Numbered from the stretch's first letter, positions 1 to 9,995 are shown. The stretch: DNA of 64,000 nucleotides from Clostridiales bacterium (GCA_017962145.1 JAGCVX010000022.1:62001-126000), one strand, 5' to 3'. The notes: a model not told the origin generated them from the letters alone. Made by a program: numbers and translations.

Positions 1-385
1 GGACGTCAATCTCCACTGGCTGCGTGCTTACTATATCTACGGAGACGAATCCAGAGGAAGTTCGATCTTTGCCAAGCTCTATCAGGCTGAGCAGGATGGA
101 AAGACAGAGTTCCCGTTCACCACTGGAAAGAACAAGTATGACTTTATCCATGTGGACGATCTGGCTAAGCAGATCGAGGCTGCCAGTGTGCAGTCGGAAG
201 AGAACGGCATCATCAATGTGTGCTCCGGCAACCCGATCTCTCTTGCCGATAAGGTAGAGGAATATATCCGTGAACATAACATGAAGATCAAGCTGGTTTA
301 CGGTGCATTTCCCGATAGACCGTATGATTCTCCCGGCGTATGGGGAGATCCGGCAAGAATTAATAAGATCCTAGGGAAGAACTGA
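1..385 (+). CDS. NAD-dependent epimerase/dehydratase, C-terminal part (5' truncated)
   Basis: The reading frame is open from base 2 and ends at the TGA at 383-385; the N-terminal Rossmann half lies outside the window. The visible part begins with a W-L-R-x-Y-Y-I-Y-G segment followed by a F-I-H-V-D-D-L motif, which are the conserved substrate-domain signatures of extended short-chain dehydrogenases acting on nucleotide sugars. Substrate cannot be decided without the N-terminus. Its stop overlaps the ATG of the downstream glycosyltransferase (ATGA), so the two are translationally coupled and probably serve one surface-glycan pathway. Family assignment is firm; specific reaction is unknown. Confidence 0.8.
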   Translation, partial: DVNLHWLRAYYIYGDESRGSSIFAKLYQAEQDGKTEFPFTTGKNKYDFIHVDDLAKQIEAASVQSEENGIINVCSGNPISLADKVEEYIREHNMKIKLVYGAFPDRPYDSPGVWGDPARINKILGKN

Positions 386-1191
386 TGAAAGCAATCAACA
401 ACTATACGGCGAAAGATCTCACGCTGGTAATCACAGCTTATAAAGAATGTCCGTATCTCGAGGAGTGTATCCAGTCTGTCTTAAAGCAGACTTCGGTACC
501 GAATCTGATGATATCCACATCTACACCCAACGACTATATTTCCGGTCTTGCGGAGAAGTATTCTCTGCAGGTCCGCGTCAATCCGACCGGCGGTCAGGTA
601 AAGGACTATAACTTTGCCATGCATCAGCCGGATACTCCGCTTGTCATGCTGATGCATCAGGATGAAGTTATCGCGCCTGCGTTTGTGGAGCAGTCCATCT
701 ATGAGCTCAACCACTGCAAAGACCCGATCATCTCCTTTACGAACTATATCGAGATGCATAACGATGTAGTGGATAAGAAGGCATCTTCGATCGTAAAGAT
801 CAAGAGAATAATGCTCTGGCCGCTTTCGATCCCGGGTGTGATGCGTCATGGCCACGGCAAAAGAGCGATCCAGCTTCTGGGTAACCCGATCACGCATCCG
901 ACTGTTATCTGTGTGATGAAGAAGATGCCGGAGGAGCTTTTCGTCGAGCGCTTTAAGGCTTCGATGGACTGGGACCTGTGGGAGCGTCTTTCCAGACTGA
1001 AGGGATCTTTCGTGTATTCGAAGAAGGTGCTGCTCTATCACCGCATGAACGATGACAACCAGACCAGCAAACTCTTCAAGACCACGAACAGCCGTTACGA
1101 AGAGGAATCGGAGATCTTCAACCGCTTCTGGCCGAAATGGATCACCAAGCTCATCATGAAGTTCTATTCCAAAGCGGCGAACTACTATTGA
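385..1191 (+). CDS. Family 2 glycosyltransferase
   Basis: A 268-residue protein with a GT-A fold start (T-L-V-I-T-A-Y-K-E-C-P-Y-L-E-E-C-I-Q-S-V-L), the standard GT2 nucleotide-sugar binding opening. The usual DxD is represented by L-M-H-Q-D-E around residue 92, and a W-D-L-W-E-R-L segment near residue 195 resembles the GT2 acceptor/catalytic region. No membrane span is evident, so it should act at the cytoplasmic face. It overlaps the upstream epimerase by one base and is followed after 53 bases by another GT2 gene. Donor and acceptor sugars cannot be inferred. Likely part of exopolysaccharide or cell-wall glycan synthesis. Confidence 0.85.
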   Translation: MKAINNYTAKDLTLVITAYKECPYLEECIQSVLKQTSVPNLMISTSTPNDYISGLAEKYSLQVRVNPTGGQVKDYNFAMHQPDTPLVMLMHQDEVIAPAFVEQSIYELNHCKDPIISFTNYIEMHNDVVDKKASSIVKIKRIMLWPLSIPGVMRHGHGKRAIQLLGNPITHPTVICVMKKMPEELFVERFKASMDWDLWERLSRLKGSFVYSKKVLLYHRMNDDNQTSKLFKTTNSRYEEESEIFNRFWPKWITKLIMKFYSKAANYY

Positions 1192-1244
1192 TTCTGATTT
1201 TTTGGTATACTGTTTAACAAATAATTTGTGCCGAGGTATCTGTT

Positions 1245-1934
1245 TTGAAAAATCTTGTTATCATACCTGCATATAATGAAGAAGGATGCATCCTGAATAC
1301 GGTTCAGGATATTATCGACAATGCACCGGACTTCGATTATGTCGTGGTCAACGACTGTTCCACGGATAATACAAGAAAAGTCTGCCGGCACAACAACGTC
1401 AAGTTCATCGACCTTCCGGTCAACCTCGGAATCGGTGGCGCGGTTCAGACAGGTTACCGCTACGCTTACTATCACGGATACGACACTGCCGTGCAGTTCG
1501 ACGGTGACGGACAGCACGACGCGAAATACCTCAAGACGATGCTCGATAAGCTTACCGAATCCGGAGCCAACATGGTCATCGGTTCCCGCTTTATTGAGAA
1601 GAAGGGTTTCCAGTCAAACTCGGTTCGAAGAGTCGGTATCAACTATTTCACCGGACTGATCAAGCTTTTGACCGGAAAGAAGATCACGGACCCGACTTCC
1701 GGACTTCGTATGGTCGATGCGAAACTGATCAAGTACTTCGCATTTAATTATCCGAGTGACTACCCGGAGCCGGAGAGTGCGGTAACGATCCTGGCCCGTG
1801 GCAACGATATCATCGAAGTGCCGGTTGAGATGCGTCACCGCCAGGCGGGTAAATCTTCGATCAATCTCAGAAAGAGCATCTACTACATGATCAAGGTTTC
1901 TATTGCGATGATCATCGCGAAAATGAAGAAGTGA
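1245..1934 (+). CDS. Dolichyl-phosphate-mannose-synthase-like GT2 glycosyltransferase
   Basis: 229 residues beginning I-I-P-A-Y-N-E-E and carrying V-V-N-D-C-S-T-D-N-T and Q-F-D-G-D-G-Q-H-D, the nucleotide-binding and DxD elements of DPM/DPG-synthase-like GT2 enzymes, which transfer a sugar from NDP-sugar to polyprenyl phosphate. The best start is TTG at 1245, preceded by GAGG at 1233-1236; no ATG gives the full N-terminal motif. The protein lacks the C-terminal membrane helices some relatives have. The adjacent DUF2304 membrane protein may supply that function. It lies in the same run of glycan genes. Confidence 0.85.
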   Translation: MKNLVIIPAYNEEGCILNTVQDIIDNAPDFDYVVVNDCSTDNTRKVCRHNNVKFIDLPVNLGIGGAVQTGYRYAYYHGYDTAVQFDGDGQHDAKYLKTMLDKLTESGANMVIGSRFIEKKGFQSNSVRRVGINYFTGLIKLLTGKKITDPTSGLRMVDAKLIKYFAFNYPSDYPEPESAVTILARGNDIIEVPVEMRHRQAGKSSINLRKSIYYMIKVSIAMIIAKMKK

Positions 1935-1949
1935 TAAGGTGAAGAGAAT

Positions 1950-2324
1950 ATGCCGTTAAGACTGACTATTACAATTGCAATCTGTGCGATCCTCGGGATC
2001 ATCACCGTCATCTCCCTGATGGCGAAGAAAAAACTGGAATATAAATACGGTCTGGGTTGGATCGTCGTAGCACTGATCATCATGATCCTGGGAATCTTCC
2101 CGAAGCTGCTGGAACTGGTGGCACATGCTATGGGTATCGCGATACCGGCGAACGCCATGTTCTACATGGGCTTCATCTTCGTACTGATCGTAGTATTCTC
2201 CCTGTCGATCTCAGTAAGTAAGCTTTCGGAGAAAGTACGAAGACTGTCACAGGATCTGGGTATCCTCCGTAAAGATGTTCTGGATCTCGAAAAGCAGTTA
2301 GAAAAAAAGAACGAGGAAAAATAA
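1950..2324 (+). CDS. DUF2304 family small membrane protein
   Basis: 124 residues with three predicted hydrophobic segments (about 4-24, 33-55 and 66-90) and a charged, probably coiled-coil C-terminus (about 92-124, rich in K/E/L with heptad-like spacing). The pattern, including the K-Y-G-L-G-W segment after the first helix, matches DUF2304. Members of that family commonly sit directly after a DPM-like GT2 gene, as here (15 bases downstream), which suggests a membrane partner of that glycosyltransferase. That role is inferred from context only. The stop codon lies in the loop of the terminator hairpin. Confidence 0.75.
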   Translation: MPLRLTITIAICAILGIITVISLMAKKKLEYKYGLGWIVVALIIMILGIFPKLLELVAHAMGIAIPANAMFYMGFIFVLIVVFSLSISVSKLSEKVRRLSQDLGILRKDVLDLEKQLEKKNEEK

Positions 2325-2341
2325 CTCGTTCTTTTCTTTTT
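2304..2341 (+). terminator. Rho-independent terminator of the glycan cluster
   Basis: Inverted repeat AAAGAACGAG (2306-2315) / CTCGTTCTTT (2325-2334) with a 9-base loop, followed by a T-rich run. It covers the last codons of the DUF2304 gene. Confidence 0.8.
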
Positions 2342-2360
2342 ATCGTTTATAACGGTTCAT

Positions 2361-2391
2361 TTCAAAAGGCAGCAGGTAAGCTGCTTTTTTT
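2361..2391. terminator. Second hairpin, possible bidirectional terminator
   Basis: GCAGC (2369-2373) / GCTGC (2380-2384) flanked by AAAA on the left and a run of seven T on the right. It lies between the convergent DUF2304 and DUF2142 genes, so it could end either transcript. Confidence 0.6.
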
Positions 2392-2400
2392 GTCGGGATC

Positions 2401-5160
2401 TTATCTCTTATAGTTTGCGTAGACCGCCATCAGTGCATAGCCGAAGGTGAGGACATTCAGATAGCCCATACCCAGGAAGAGCAGGGAGTTCATGGATTCC
2501 TCAAAGTATGCTTTCTTGCCGCGGAATGCCAACAGGAACAGGCAGATGACCGGCAGGAAGTAACGACCCTGCACACCTTCGATCATCTCGGATTCAAGCT
2601 GTGTCCAGCCAAGGAACATGCTGAAAAGAACCATCGCATAGCAGACACCGACGAGAAATACGAAGGTCGCGCGATATGCTCCGGAAAGCGGAAGCTGTTC
2701 TCTGTCTTTTACGAAGATGCCGAGAACCAGGATGACCACGAATCCCAAAAGCACGATCAGCGGGATCGAAAGATCGATCTTTCCGAGATAGCCGCCGAGA
2801 AGCGTTGTGGCATAGAAATCATTTCTGTAGAAGAATGTCTTTTCCAGAATACGGATCGCCAGGCGTTTGTGCTGGATGATGTAGCCCAGTGTAAACAGGT
2901 GCATCTCTCCGTCTGCCGTATCAAAAGAAGCAGTGGTGGCGGTTCTGGTGAAGATACCGATCACGATGCTCATGAACTTTACGCACATGGAGAATGCGAT
3001 CGGGAATAAGAATGCGAAGTATTTGCGGGTCAGTGCAAAACGTGACTTCTTTTCCTTGTTCTCTCTGAACTGGCAAAGGTAGGCGATGAACAGGATGCAG
3101 GCTGTCGGGATATATACGCCGGATTTGAGCTGTCCGACGAATATGCCGAAGATGAGCAGAATGTAGATGTCATAGATCTTATCCTGTTTTTCCAGGATGA
3201 AAGACAGGGAATACGCGATAAAGACAAATACGACAGCCTGGATCATCGGATCGTAAGAGCAGGACGCCATCTGCTGAAGGGACATCGGAAGAAGTGCGGT
3301 AAGTGCCATGAGGTTGCGTCCTACAGGCATCTTACGGATCGCAACATACATCAGAAGGGCCGAGCAGATCATGTTGCAGAAACGACCGAACATGATCATG
3401 GTCAGACAGTTGAGGTTCAGTACGCGTGCAATCAGGAAGCCGATCACAGAAGGCAGATAGCAGAACAGCGGAACGTTGACGTCTGTGCCGAGCACGATAT
3501 AGGACGATCCCATCGATGTCGAAGAAGCCTTCGCCATCAGTCCGGAATACTGTGCGTAAGAAAGAGGTGTGACGGAACTCGTGGATGTTATCCAGGAGTC
3601 GCAGTCGGAAAGACGACGGTGGAGAATGTTCGGATGGTTCGAGAAATCCCGATAGAAGATCTGATTCATCAGACGATAGATGGTATCGATATGGGATCGC
3701 TCATCCGGTACACCGTAAGGTGCGATAAGGAAACACATCAGTGTCGCGCCGATGAGAGCGAAGAAGAGGAACAGAGTCTCTGTCTTCATCTCGGTAAATA
3801 CGGAAAGGAAAATAAATATGCCGAAGATGACAAACAGGATAATGGCCATCGTGCATACGAAATGATAGGACGGAGTGAGTGCGTCATATACAGCCTTGAA
3901 GCAGAGGCTGAAGCCGTTGCTCTGGCCATTGACGGTAAGACCGGCATTGGCGTTATGGGTAACCGGGAAACGGATGGAGATACCGTCCGGATTCTCGATC
4001 TCGAGAACCAGGGTTCCGTAGATACGCTCGGTCAGCTCAATCGGCTTTTCCAAAACGACATCCTTGCTCTTCAGCCAGGCCTTGTTGATGCTGGAACCGC
4101 GATAATTCTTCTCGAGATCTTTAAACGTGATCTTCGTTTTTCCTTCGCCGAGGATCATGCCGTTCGCATCCACCAGTGTGTAGTGGATCGGATAATCACC
4201 TTTTCTTCTTGCGGTCGCTTCGATATCGATCCCGTAGAGAGGACCGGCAGGGAGCACGACCGGCTGCTCGATGACGGTATTATTTTCGATCACCAGAGCC
4301 ATCGGTGCATTGTCTTCGATGACGGAGATCTTCTCACGCTTGAAGTCATTGTTATGCGGTTCACAAACGTGGCAAACATATTCCAGGAAACAGATCAGGA
4401 AGAGGATGAGAATCGCAAAGATCGCGACTTTGCTCTTTGTGATCTTCTTCTTGGTGAGAGAAAAAGACATCTTCTTTTCGGATGATTTCTTATGAGCGAT
4501 CGAAGCCGTATAACGGAAGACCAGAAGACCGAAAACGAGTTCTACCAGATAGACCAGAAGGATCGTCAGGTTGACTGAGGTCTCCTTGGTTACGATGCTG
4601 GCATCCAGCTGTCCCCAGAACACTTCGCCGTCGAGATCGAGCTGGTTATTTCTGTGCTCGACTCCATTTGCATAGGAAACGGCAAGGGAGACAGGATTGT
4701 GAGGCATATTGCGTGTGCTTATGGAGAGACGGAGCGGCTGTCCGAGCGTCATGTTTTCGAGATTGTGGAACTCGAAGAGAAGCTGGTGATTCTCCACGTG
4801 CTGGGAGATCAGAAAACAGGAAGCGGAATCGAGAACGGAACCGGTGTTCGCATCGATCACATCCATATGGATCTCTTCGTTGCCGAAGATCAGGTATTCG
4901 CCCAGTTCGAAATCGTTCAGACTGATGCTGCTGATCTTCTTGTCCAGTGCGACAAAATCGGCAACAAGTGTCTGTCCGTCAGAAAGCTCGATGAATTCGT
5001 CGTCAAAACAGCCGAGTGAATAACTGGTGTAGTTCTGGGTAGGAAGGGCGATCAACTGCACGATAGCAGATACGGTAATCAGCAGTATGTAAATCAATAA
5101 CACACCGTACCGAAGTTTCTCCTTCTTGATTCGATCAGTAAGCTCTGAAAATTTAATCAT
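2401..5160 (-). CDS. DUF2142 family large integral membrane protein
   Basis: 919 residues. An N-terminal helix (about 18-38) is followed by an extracytoplasmic beta-rich region, then a helix at about 245-265, a second soluble region (about 270-430), and roughly ten helices to the C-terminus. The Y-G-V-P-D-E-R-S-H motif near residue 490, just after a membrane helix, is the hallmark of DUF2142, a family with GT-C-like topology found in polysaccharide and teichoic-acid loci. The acidic pair near the first loop resembles the catalytic position of GT-C transferases, but activity is not shown. AGGAG lies just upstream of the ATG. It converges with the glycan cluster. Confidence 0.75.
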   Translation of the reverse strand: MIKFSELTDRIKKEKLRYGVLLIYILLITVSAIVQLIALPTQNYTSYSLGCFDDEFIELSDGQTLVADFVALDKKISSISLNDFELGEYLIFGNEEIHMDVIDANTGSVLDSASCFLISQHVENHQLLFEFHNLENMTLGQPLRLSISTRNMPHNPVSLAVSYANGVEHRNNQLDLDGEVFWGQLDASIVTKETSVNLTILLVYLVELVFGLLVFRYTASIAHKKSSEKKMSFSLTKKKITKSKVAIFAILILFLICFLEYVCHVCEPHNNDFKREKISVIEDNAPMALVIENNTVIEQPVVLPAGPLYGIDIEATARRKGDYPIHYTLVDANGMILGEGKTKITFKDLEKNYRGSSINKAWLKSKDVVLEKPIELTERIYGTLVLEIENPDGISIRFPVTHNANAGLTVNGQSNGFSLCFKAVYDALTPSYHFVCTMAIILFVIFGIFIFLSVFTEMKTETLFLFFALIGATLMCFLIAPYGVPDERSHIDTIYRLMNQIFYRDFSNHPNILHRRLSDCDSWITSTSSVTPLSYAQYSGLMAKASSTSMGSSYIVLGTDVNVPLFCYLPSVIGFLIARVLNLNCLTMIMFGRFCNMICSALLMYVAIRKMPVGRNLMALTALLPMSLQQMASCSYDPMIQAVVFVFIAYSLSFILEKQDKIYDIYILLIFGIFVGQLKSGVYIPTACILFIAYLCQFRENKEKKSRFALTRKYFAFLFPIAFSMCVKFMSIVIGIFTRTATTASFDTADGEMHLFTLGYIIQHKRLAIRILEKTFFYRNDFYATTLLGGYLGKIDLSIPLIVLLGFVVILVLGIFVKDREQLPLSGAYRATFVFLVGVCYAMVLFSMFLGWTQLESEMIEGVQGRYFLPVICLFLLAFRGKKAYFEESMNSLLFLGMGYLNVLTFGYALMAVYANYKR

Positions 5161-5328
5161 CTATTCTCCTAGGACCGATCCCCAAAATATCTCTTATATA
5201 TTATATCGAATATAAAGAAGATACTATCTTACAATTCTATAACGATACTGCAGGAAGATCCAAAAAGAAAGAACCCGAAAACAGATCTTCCGGGTTCTTC
5301 TCCTACTCTCCTTTTTGGAGAGACTTTC
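5161..5328 (-). promoter_or_regulatory. Spacer upstream of the DUF2142 gene, AT-rich, candidate -10
   Basis: On the minus strand this interval has an AT-rich stretch with a TATAAT-like hexamer about 45 bases before the DUF2142 ATG. No good -35 is seen at 16-18 bases, so the promoter call is weak. The rest of the interval holds the tRNA terminator. Confidence 0.35.
5262..5299 (-). terminator. Terminator of tRNA-Ala(GGC)
   Basis: Inverted repeat AAGAACCCG (5269-5277) / CGGGTTCTT (5291-5299). Read on the minus strand it is followed by a T-rich tract (TTTCTTTTT), placed 30 bases after the tRNA 3' end. Confidence 0.85.
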
Positions 5329-5404
5329 TGGTGGAGCATAGGGGACTTGAACCCCTGACCCCCACACTGCCAGTGTGATGCGCTCCCAACTGCGCTAATG
5401 CCCC
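5329..5404 (-). tRNA. tRNA-Ala (anticodon GGC), CCA encoded
   Basis: The minus strand folds into a complete cloverleaf of 73 bases plus an encoded CCA (5329-5331). The acceptor stem is GGGGCAT/ATGCTCC with the G3-U70 wobble that marks alanine tRNAs. The D arm is GCGC/GCGC, the anticodon stem TCACA/TGTGG with loop CTGGCAG (anticodon GGC, reading GCC), and the T arm AGGGG-TTCAAGT-CCCCT. It is a single-gene transcription unit with its own promoter and terminator. Confidence 0.97.
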
Positions 5405-5432
5405 AGGTCAGGTCTTCTTACAGACAAAAGGA

Positions 5433-5461
5433 ATTGTATTATGAATCGTAGCCGTTGTCAA
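5433..5461 (-). promoter_or_regulatory. Promoter of tRNA-Ala(GGC)
   Basis: On the minus strand TTGACA (5461-5456) is followed after exactly 17 bases by TACAAT (5438-5433). Expected start of transcription is about 22 bases before the tRNA 5' end. This is close to the sigma-A consensus. Confidence 0.88.
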
Positions 5462-5535
5462 TCACCGCCCGCTTTTGTTGAAAGGAACTGCAGATTGTTG
5501 TACACTTACCAATAGATGAATTTCGGAGGTTTTGG

Positions 5536-7011
5536 ATGAAAGCGAAGCGAATTCTTTCCATATTCCTTGCGCTGTCGGTGACGGCTTCTTTGTGTGCCTG
5601 CAAACCGAAAGTAACAAAGGAAACCGAGCCTTCGAAGACAGATGATTCGAAGCATTCCGGTACTTCCCAGACAGCGACAGAACCTTCTGCCGATCCGACG
5701 GATCCGACGGCACCGGATGACCCGATCGTCGCACCTACGGTAAAGGACGAATCGGAAGATCCGATCCTGGTTTATGGATACGAGAAGGGTTTTGAAGATG
5801 TTGTGAAGACATATCTTCCGGATGTAGAAATCGAATTCGTTTACTTTGAGATCAACGCCTACTATCTAAAACTCGATGAAGCATTGAAGAGCGAGAATCA
5901 GGAAGAAAGACCGGATCTGTTTATGGTCGATGCCGAGCATCTGCAGGAATACAGCTGCAGTGACTTGACACTGGGAATCAACGAACTGGGCCTTTCAGTT
6001 GCGGATCTGGGCGAACAGTTTACCTACACATATCAGGCTGCAAGTAACGGCGAAGGAGAGATCCGCGGCTTAAGTTATGAACTCGCTCCTTCGGCGATCC
6101 TTTATAACCGTGCACTGGCGCAGGAGACACTCGGCGTGAATACTCCGGAAGATGTTTCTGCTTTGATGGCGGACTGGGACGGCATCATCGAAGCGGCCCG
6201 TTCTGTAAATATGAATTCCGAAGGCGTGACCAAGCTTCTTGCCGGACCGGAAGATATCCGAAGAACTTTCTGGGCTGGTCATACCGCTACCTGGATCAAT
6301 GCGGATCAGGTTCAGATCGATTCTTTCTTCGACCAGTATTTCCTTTTGGAAGAGATCCTCTTCGCAGAGACACTGACATTTGATAAAGAGCTGCATTCCG
6401 CTGCCTGGACTGCAGAGATCGAAGATGGTCATGCCATGATGTTCTTCGGCTCGCTTCAGACCGCGGCAAAGACGATCGGCTATGTTCCGGGACATGAAGA
6501 AGATCCGAACGCGGATGGCACAGATCCATCTTCCGGCAAGCAGGATCCGACAGAGCCGACCGGCGAGGGAACGACGGATGAAGAAGTGACCGGCTGGGGC
6601 TTGATCGCCGCGCCGCAAGCTTCTTTCGACGACGGAAAGTGGCTGATGGTCAGCTATTCCTGCGACATGAAAGCCACCGCGGCGAAGATCTTAAAGGGTC
6701 TTACTCTTGATGAAAAAACGATGACACAGATGGCGGTAGACGGCATCTTCGTAAACAACCGCAAACTCATGCATGCCTGCGCACAGGATCCGAACTTCGT
6801 AAGTGATTTCCTCGGCGGACAGAATCCGTACGCGATCCTGGTTCCGATCGCGGAAAGTATCACCGTGGTTTCTGATCCGCAGGTCGACCTCTATGCCCAG
6901 CGCGAGATCGATAATCTGCTGGATGCGTATCTGGCCGGTGATATCGAAAACATGGATGAAGTAAAACAGCAGTTCATCATCGGTATGCAGGAACTTCTCG
7001 GTCTGATCTGA
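5536..7011 (+). CDS. Extracellular solute-binding lipoprotein (ABC-type)
   Basis: 491 residues. A type II signal peptide ends in L-C-A-C with the lipidated Cys at residue 22, followed by a Thr/Glu/Asp/Pro-rich linker to about residue 70. The remainder resembles family 1 solute-binding proteins (mixed alpha/beta, A-I-L-Y-N-R-A-L segment near 190). A second low-complexity insertion rich in D/P/T/G lies near 325-355, which is unusual within a binding-protein fold and may be a flexible loop. CGGAGG precedes the ATG. No permease or ATPase genes adjoin it, so its transporter partner is elsewhere. Proximity to GH94 phosphorylase genes suggests a sugar or oligosaccharide ligand, but this is inference. 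Confidence 0.75.
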   Translation: MKAKRILSIFLALSVTASLCACKPKVTKETEPSKTDDSKHSGTSQTATEPSADPTDPTAPDDPIVAPTVKDESEDPILVYGYEKGFEDVVKTYLPDVEIEFVYFEINAYYLKLDEALKSENQEERPDLFMVDAEHLQEYSCSDLTLGINELGLSVADLGEQFTYTYQAASNGEGEIRGLSYELAPSAILYNRALAQETLGVNTPEDVSALMADWDGIIEAARSVNMNSEGVTKLLAGPEDIRRTFWAGHTATWINADQVQIDSFFDQYFLLEEILFAETLTFDKELHSAAWTAEIEDGHAMMFFGSLQTAAKTIGYVPGHEEDPNADGTDPSSGKQDPTEPTGEGTTDEEVTGWGLIAAPQASFDDGKWLMVSYSCDMKATAAKILKGLTLDEKTMTQMAVDGIFVNNRKLMHACAQDPNFVSDFLGGQNPYAILVPIAESITVVSDPQVDLYAQREIDNLLDAYLAGDIENMDEVKQQFIIGMQELLGLI

Positions 7012-7137
7012 CAGAGAAAGAAGAAAAAGGCGCTTTCCCACGTTCTGACCGAAATAATGCGAAACCGTTTTCGAGTTCGGAATATATGGTTTTTCCCTGA
7101 AAGACCGTGAAAATACAGCATTTTTGAGCACTTTTTG

Positions 7138-7170
7138 AAGGGGCGAAACGTTCTGTTTTGCCCTTTTTTA
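7138..7170 (+). terminator. Terminator after the solute-binding lipoprotein
   Basis: GGGCGAAAC (7141-7149) / GTTTTGCCC (7155-7163) with a 5-base loop and a following run of six T. It separates the lipoprotein gene from the phosphorylase gene. Confidence 0.8.
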
Positions 7171-7219
7171 TTGTATGATGTATGTACCTGAATTTTTCTA
7201 TCAAGGAGGCACATATCCT

Positions 7220-9700
7220 ATGCAGTTCGGACATTTTGACGACCAAACCCGTGAATATGTAATTGAGACCCCTAAGACTCCCTATCCGTGGATCAACTAT
7301 CTTGGCTCCGAGGCATTCTTCGGACTGATTTCCAACACAGCAGGCGGCTACAACTTCTATAAGGACGCGCGTCTGCGCAGAATCACCAGATATCGTTACA
7401 ACAACGTACCGATCGATCTGGGCGGACGTTATTTCTACATCAACGACAACGGCACCATCTGGAATCCGGGATGGTCTCCGGTAAAGACAGAACTCGATTC
7501 TTACGAGTGCCGTCATGGTATGGGTTATACCGTGATCACAGGTAAGAAGAACGATCTGAAGGCTGAGGTTACTTTCTTCGTACCGAACGGCTACGACGGA
7601 GAAGTTCAGCAGGTCGTTCTCAAGAACGAAGGCAGCTCCGCAAAGACATTCAAGCTTTTCTCTTTTGCTGAGTGGTGTCTTTGGGACGCACAGGATGACT
7701 GCACAAACTTCCAGAGAAACTTCTCCACAGGTCGTGTAGAAGTAGACGGTTCCGTTATCTACCACAAGACAGAGTACAGAGACAGACGTAATCACTACGC
7801 TTTCTATTCTGTAAATGATACGATCGACGGTTACGATACTGACCGTGATTCCTTCATCGGCATCTACAACGGATTCAATAATCCAGAAGCGGTTCTTGCC
7901 GGCAAGGCTACCGATTCTTTCGCAGACGGCTGGTCTCCGATCGCTTCCCACTACAAAGAGATCACACTGGCAGCAGGCGAGAGCAAGACATTGATCTTCA
8001 TCCTTGGTTATGTTGAGATGCCGGTAGATCAGAAGTTCGAAGCTGACGGCAAGACAATCAACAAGGTCAAGGCAAAGGCCATGATCGAGAAGTTCGATAC
8101 ACCTGAGAAGGTAGCAGCTGGTCTTGCAGACCTTCGTGCTTCCTGGGACAAGCTCCTTGGTATCCTGAACGTTACGACTCCGGATGAGAAGGTCGACCGT
8201 ATGGTCAACATCTGGAACCAGTACCAGTGCATGGTTACCTTTAACCTTTCCCGTTCCGCTTCCTACTTCGAGTCCGGTATCGGTCGTGGTATGGGCTTCC
8301 GTGATTCCAACCAGGATATCCTCGGTTTCGTACATCAGATCCCGGATCGTGCAAAAGAGCGTATCATCGATATCGCTTCCACACAGTTCCCGGACGGCGG
8401 ATGCTATCACCAGTACCAGCCGCTTACCAAGAAGGGTAACGCGGACATCGGCGGTGACTTCTCTGATGACCCGCTGTGGCTGATCCTCTCTGTTTCCGCT
8501 TACATCAAGGAGACTGGTGACTGGTCTATCCTCGATGAGATGGTTCCGTATGACAACGACATGAGCGTTGCCCAGACCATGCTCGAGCACCTGAAGGTTT
8601 CCTTCTATCACATCGTAAACAACCTCGGTCCTCACGGTCTCCCGCTGGCAATGCGTGCAGACTGGAACGACTGCATCAACCTTTCCTGCTACTCCGACAC
8701 ACCGGGTGAGTCTTTCCAGACATACACCAACCCGAAGTTCAAGGCTGAGGGCGGTTACTCGAAGATCGCCGAGTCTGTCATGGTAGCTACTCTCTTTACT
8801 TACACAGGTCCGAACTATGTAGCGATCCTCAAGCATGTCGGTAAAGACGATGAGGCTGCAGCTGCACAGGCTGAGATCGACAAGATGAAGAAGAACATCA
8901 TGGAGTCTGCCTGGGACGGTGACTGGTTCCTCCGTGCATACGATGCAAACGGTGAGAAGATGGGTTCCAAGGAGTGCGAAGAAGGCCAGATCTTCATCGA
9001 GCCGCAGGGCTTTGCCATCATGTCTGATGTCGGCAAGGAGCAGGGCGCAGATGAGAAGACCCTCGCAGCGATCGACGAGAGACTCAACACCAAGTTCGGT
9101 CTCGTTCTCAATAATCCTGCATTCACCAAGTACTACATCCAGTATGGTGAGATCTCTACCTATCCGGGTGGATATAAAGAGAACGCAGGTATCTTTACAC
9201 ACAACAATGCATGGATCATCTGTGCTGCAGCTTACGCCGGCAAGGGTGATCAGGCATTCAAGTATTATTCGGAGATCGCTCCTGCATTTACAGAAGAGAC
9301 CTCTGATATCCACAAGACTGAGCCGTATGTATACGGCCAGATGATCGGCGGTAAGGATGCCGGCTCCGATATCGGAAGAACCGGTAAGAACTTCGGTCAG
9401 GGCAAGAACTCCTGGCTGACAGGTACTGCCGCCTGGAACATGGTTGCAATCTCGCAGTACATCCTTGGTGTACAGCCTGATTTCGACGGCCTGAAGATCG
9501 ATCCTTCCATCCCGTCTTCCTGGGACGGCTTCACCGTTACCAGAAAGTATCGTGGCGCTGAGTATGCGGTAACGATCAAGAACCCGGCACACGTTTGCAA
9601 GGGCGTAAAGAGCGTGACCGTAGACGGACAGGCGATCGAAGGCAATATTCTCCCTGTATTTGACGGCGGCGTACATAACGTCGAAGTCGTACTGGGCTGA
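7220..9700 (+). CDS. cbp: Cellobiose phosphorylase (GH94)
   Basis: 826 residues from the ATG at 7220, which is preceded by AAGGAGG (7203-7209). A longer in-frame start at 7175 would place the ribosome site inside the gene and is rejected. The N-terminus (F-G-H-F-D-D then [10 protein letters not shown]) and the segment [17 protein letters not shown] match cellobiose phosphorylases closely. The R-A-D-W-N-D-C motif carries the general acid Asp (residue 484). The enzyme cleaves cellobiose with phosphate to glucose-1-phosphate and glucose, a cytoplasmic and energy-saving step. No signal peptide is present. Codon use is highly biased (abundant CTC, CGT, AAG, TCC), suggesting strong expression. It is followed by a structured intergenic region and a second GH94 gene. 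Confidence 0.93.
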   Translation: MQFGHFDDQTREYVIETPKTPYPWINYLGSEAFFGLISNTAGGYNFYKDARLRRITRYRYNNVPIDLGGRYFYINDNGTIWNPGWSPVKTELDSYECRHGMGYTVITGKKNDLKAEVTFFVPNGYDGEVQQVVLKNEGSSAKTFKLFSFAEWCLWDAQDDCTNFQRNFSTGRVEVDGSVIYHKTEYRDRRNHYAFYSVNDTIDGYDTDRDSFIGIYNGFNNPEAVLAGKATDSFADGWSPIASHYKEITLAAGESKTLIFILGYVEMPVDQKFEADGKTINKVKAKAMIEKFDTPEKVAAGLADLRASWDKLLGILNVTTPDEKVDRMVNIWNQYQCMVTFNLSRSASYFESGIGRGMGFRDSNQDILGFVHQIPDRAKERIIDIASTQFPDGGCYHQYQPLTKKGNADIGGDFSDDPLWLILSVSAYIKETGDWSILDEMVPYDNDMSVAQTMLEHLKVSFYHIVNNLGPHGLPLAMRADWNDCINLSCYSDTPGESFQTYTNPKFKAEGGYSKIAESVMVATLFTYTGPNYVAILKHVGKDDEAAAAQAEIDKMKKNIMESAWDGDWFLRAYDANGEKMGSKECEEGQIFIEPQGFAIMSDVGKEQGADEKTLAAIDERLNTKFGLVLNNPAFTKYYIQYGEISTYPGGYKENAGIFTHNNAWIICAAAYAGKGDQAFKYYSEIAPAFTEETSDIHKTEPYVYGQMIGGKDAGSDIGRTGKNFGQGKNSWLTGTAAWNMVAISQYILGVQPDFDGLKIDPSIPSSWDGFTVTRKYRGAEYAVTIKNPAHVCKGVKSVTVDGQAIEGNILPVFDGGVHNVEVVLG

Positions 9701-9714
9701 TAAAGAGGCATTCC

Positions 9715-9758
9715 TCATCGTGCGCGGCCCTGGAGGACGAAACTGCCGCGCATGATGA
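9715..9758. other. 14-bp stem hairpin downstream of cbp
   Basis: TCATCGTGCGCGGC (9715-9728) pairs with GCCGCGCATGATGA (9745-9758), all Watson-Crick apart from one G-T, with a 16-base loop. It begins 15 bases after the stop codon. There is no T tract on either side, so it is not a plain intrinsic terminator. It could stabilise the 3' end of the mRNA. Confidence 0.7.
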
Positions 9759-9995
9759 TTCCGTCTTCAAAGTCATATGCCATGGCTGCTCGCTGAATCC
9801 ACATATATTCTGCAACAGGCATGTTAAATCCGGACAACTGTTTGAGGAGACAGAAGCGATGGATTTGAGATGTGGTAACACGGTATATCACCGGGATATA
9901 CGCGGACAGCGACGGCAAAGAGCATTTGCATCAGGCAAATCAATGCCGGCAGCGGAAAAAGCGGACAGTCTGGCAATATGCTTTGGGAACGGATA

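Noticed and set aside
6977..9718. A 913-codon minus-strand open frame opposite the cellobiose phosphorylase gene
   Set aside because: It lies antisense to a well-recognised enzyme, has no ribosome site or recognisable family, and arises from the strong codon bias of the plus-strand gene.
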